DNA of 22,687 nucleotides. Source: JANYJJ01 sp038241115. GTDB lineage: Bacteria; Pseudomonadota; Gammaproteobacteria; Burkholderiales; Burkholderiaceae_C. The stretch lies in assembly GCA_038241115.1 (NCBI GenBank), contig JBBRGA010000044.1, positions 1-22,687 on the forward strand, given 5' to 3'. The notes beneath the pieces are model-generated. The model did no database searches, had not been told where the DNA came from, and saw nothing but the letters and a program-made list of their open reading frames with translations. The position numbers and the translations under genes are program-made. Of this stretch, positions 21,702 through 22,687 are shown one piece after another. Each line of letters starts with the position of its first letter. Positions within the stretch are counted from its first letter, which is position 1.

Positions 21702-22687
21702 CGGGCACCAAGCAAAACGTCTTGCCGAGCTTTATCAAGACCTACGGCACGGTGGCAGCCCTGCTGCTGATTTGCTTGGTGTTCGCGGTGCTCAGCCCGC
21801 AGGCTTTTGCCACGCTGGGCAACGCTGTGAACGTCAGCCGCCAGATTGCATTTTTGGTGCTGGTGGCGGTGGGCGCGACCCTGGTGATGGCGGCGGGTGA
21901 GTTTGATTTGTCGGTCGGAGCGGCGGCCAGCCTGGGCGGTGTGATGGCGGCGCAACTGGCGGTGGTGGGTGTGTCGCTGCCACTGGCGGTGGTGCTCACG
22001 CTGGCGGCGGGTCTGGCATTTGGCATGGTCAACGGTTGGCTGGTCGGGCGCTTCAAATTGCTGTCTTTCATCACCACCTTGGCCACCGGCACCATGCTGG
22101 CGGGCTTCACGTTTTGGCTGACCGACGGGTCGACCGTTTTCAACAACGTTCCTGAGGGCTTCAGCGCCTGGGGGCGTGCGGTGTGGCTGGGTTTGCCCGG
22201 GCCTTCCTGGGTGATGGTGGGCGTGGTGGTATCGGCCTGGGTCTTGATGCACCGCACACCGTTTGGACGGCGGCTTTATGCGGTGGGCGGCAATGAGCGT
22301 GCTGCGCGCTTGATGGGCGTGAGCGTGCAGCAACACAAGGTGTGGGCCTTTGGCCTGTGCGCCTTGGTGGCCACCGGCGCCGGTGTGTTGTTGGCGTCAC
22401 GGCTGGGGTCGGCCCACCCCACGGGTGGCAACGGTTTGTTTTTGCCCGCGTATGCGGCCGCGTTTTTGGGCATGACAGCCAACCGCAGCGGCGTGCCCCA
22501 GGTACTGGGCAGCTTGCTGGGCGCTGCGACCTTGGGCATCCTGGCCAACGGCCTGACCATCCTGAACGTGCCTTCGTTTTTGCAAGACGTGGTCACCGGG
22601 GCCATCGTGGCTACCTCGGCCACCATCTGCTCGCCTACTTCTGGATGCTCGAGCGCGATGCAATTCGTTTCGACTTCGCCGCCCGCT
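21698..22687 (+). CDS. CUT2-type sugar ABC transporter permease (runs to window edge; abnormal 3' end)
   Basis: This is the membrane channel partner of the preceding ATPase, RbsC-like. It starts in an ATGA overlap with that gene, indicating coupled translation. It begins MTGTKQNVLPSFIKTYGTVA, with about eight to ten hydrophobic segments. The family hallmarks are present: LVAVGATLVMAAGEFDLSVGA, then FITTLATGTML, and the cytoplasmic loop TPFGRRLYAVGGNERAARLMG. Homology continues to SFLQDVVTGAIV (ending about residue 304, base 22609). After that the frame reads ATSATICSPTSGCSS, unlike any RbsC end, and stays open to base 22687. Another frame is plausible protein from about 22612. A frameshift, a gene truncation or an assembly join is likely. 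No binding-protein gene is visible. Confidence 0.8.
   Translation, partial: MTGTKQNVLPSFIKTYGTVAALLLICLVFAVLSPQAFATLGNAVNVSRQIAFLVLVAVGATLVMAAGEFDLSVGAAASLGGVMAAQLAVVGVSLPLAVVLTLAAGLAFGMVNGWLVGRFKLLSFITTLATGTMLAGFTFWLTDGSTVFNNVPEGFSAWGRAVWLGLPGPSWVMVGVVVSAWVLMHRTPFGRRLYAVGGNERAARLMGVSVQQHKVWAFGLCALVATGAGVLLASRLGSAHPTGGNGLFLPAYAAAFLGMTANRSGVPQVLGSLLGAATLGILANGLTILNVPSFLQDVVTGAIVATSATICSPTSGCSSAMQFVSTSPPA

Overview
The window is GC-rich, tightly packed bacterial chromosome. It most resembles a betaproteobacterium of the order Burkholderiales, probably Comamonadaceae. This is judged from protein style and gene order: a trpS with an extra C-terminal domain; trxB, Crp/Fnr, ftsK, lolA and rarA side by side; a LivHMGF block; and Comamonadaceae-like intergenic hairpins. 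No rRNA, tRNA, CRISPR array, phage or intact insertion sequence was seen.

Bases 1-4219 hold the 3' part of trpS, purN (purine synthesis), a small DUF1653 gene on the minus strand, a divergent RsmB-type rRNA cytosine methyltransferase, and a membrane fatty acid desaturase. The desaturase has an unusual C-terminal extension resembling part of an ISL3-type transposase. Bases 4220-5992 carry two hairpin terminators and then rpmG, rpmB and trxB on the minus strand.

Bases 6177-11532 run on the plus strand: a Crp/Fnr regulator, six tandem copies of a 24-bp unit that begin inside the regulator's 3' end, ftsK (chromosome translocation), lolA (lipoprotein carrier) and rarA (replication-fork ATPase). 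ftsK and lolA overlap by 4 bp. Bases 11720-15337 are a complete inner-membrane branched-chain amino acid ABC transporter (livH, livM, livG, livF) with no binding-protein gene attached.

A gene-free stretch of about 430 bp (15338-15771) contains several strong inverted repeats of REP-like character. It is followed on the minus strand by a GMP reductase, and upstream of that a small secreted CxxC protein of unknown function. Divergent from these is a UvrD/PcrA helicase (17488-19947). The window ends with a CUT2-type sugar ABC transporter: a double ATPase and a permease whose last ~28 codons depart from the expected sequence, while another frame reads as plausible protein.

Most of the content is ordinary housekeeping. 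The points that stand out are the desaturase extension, the repeat array at the crp stop codon, the damaged or chimeric permease end, the degenerate ABC signature in the sugar ATPase, and a recurring -10-like hexamer directly before start codons. I found no convincing new multi-gene system.
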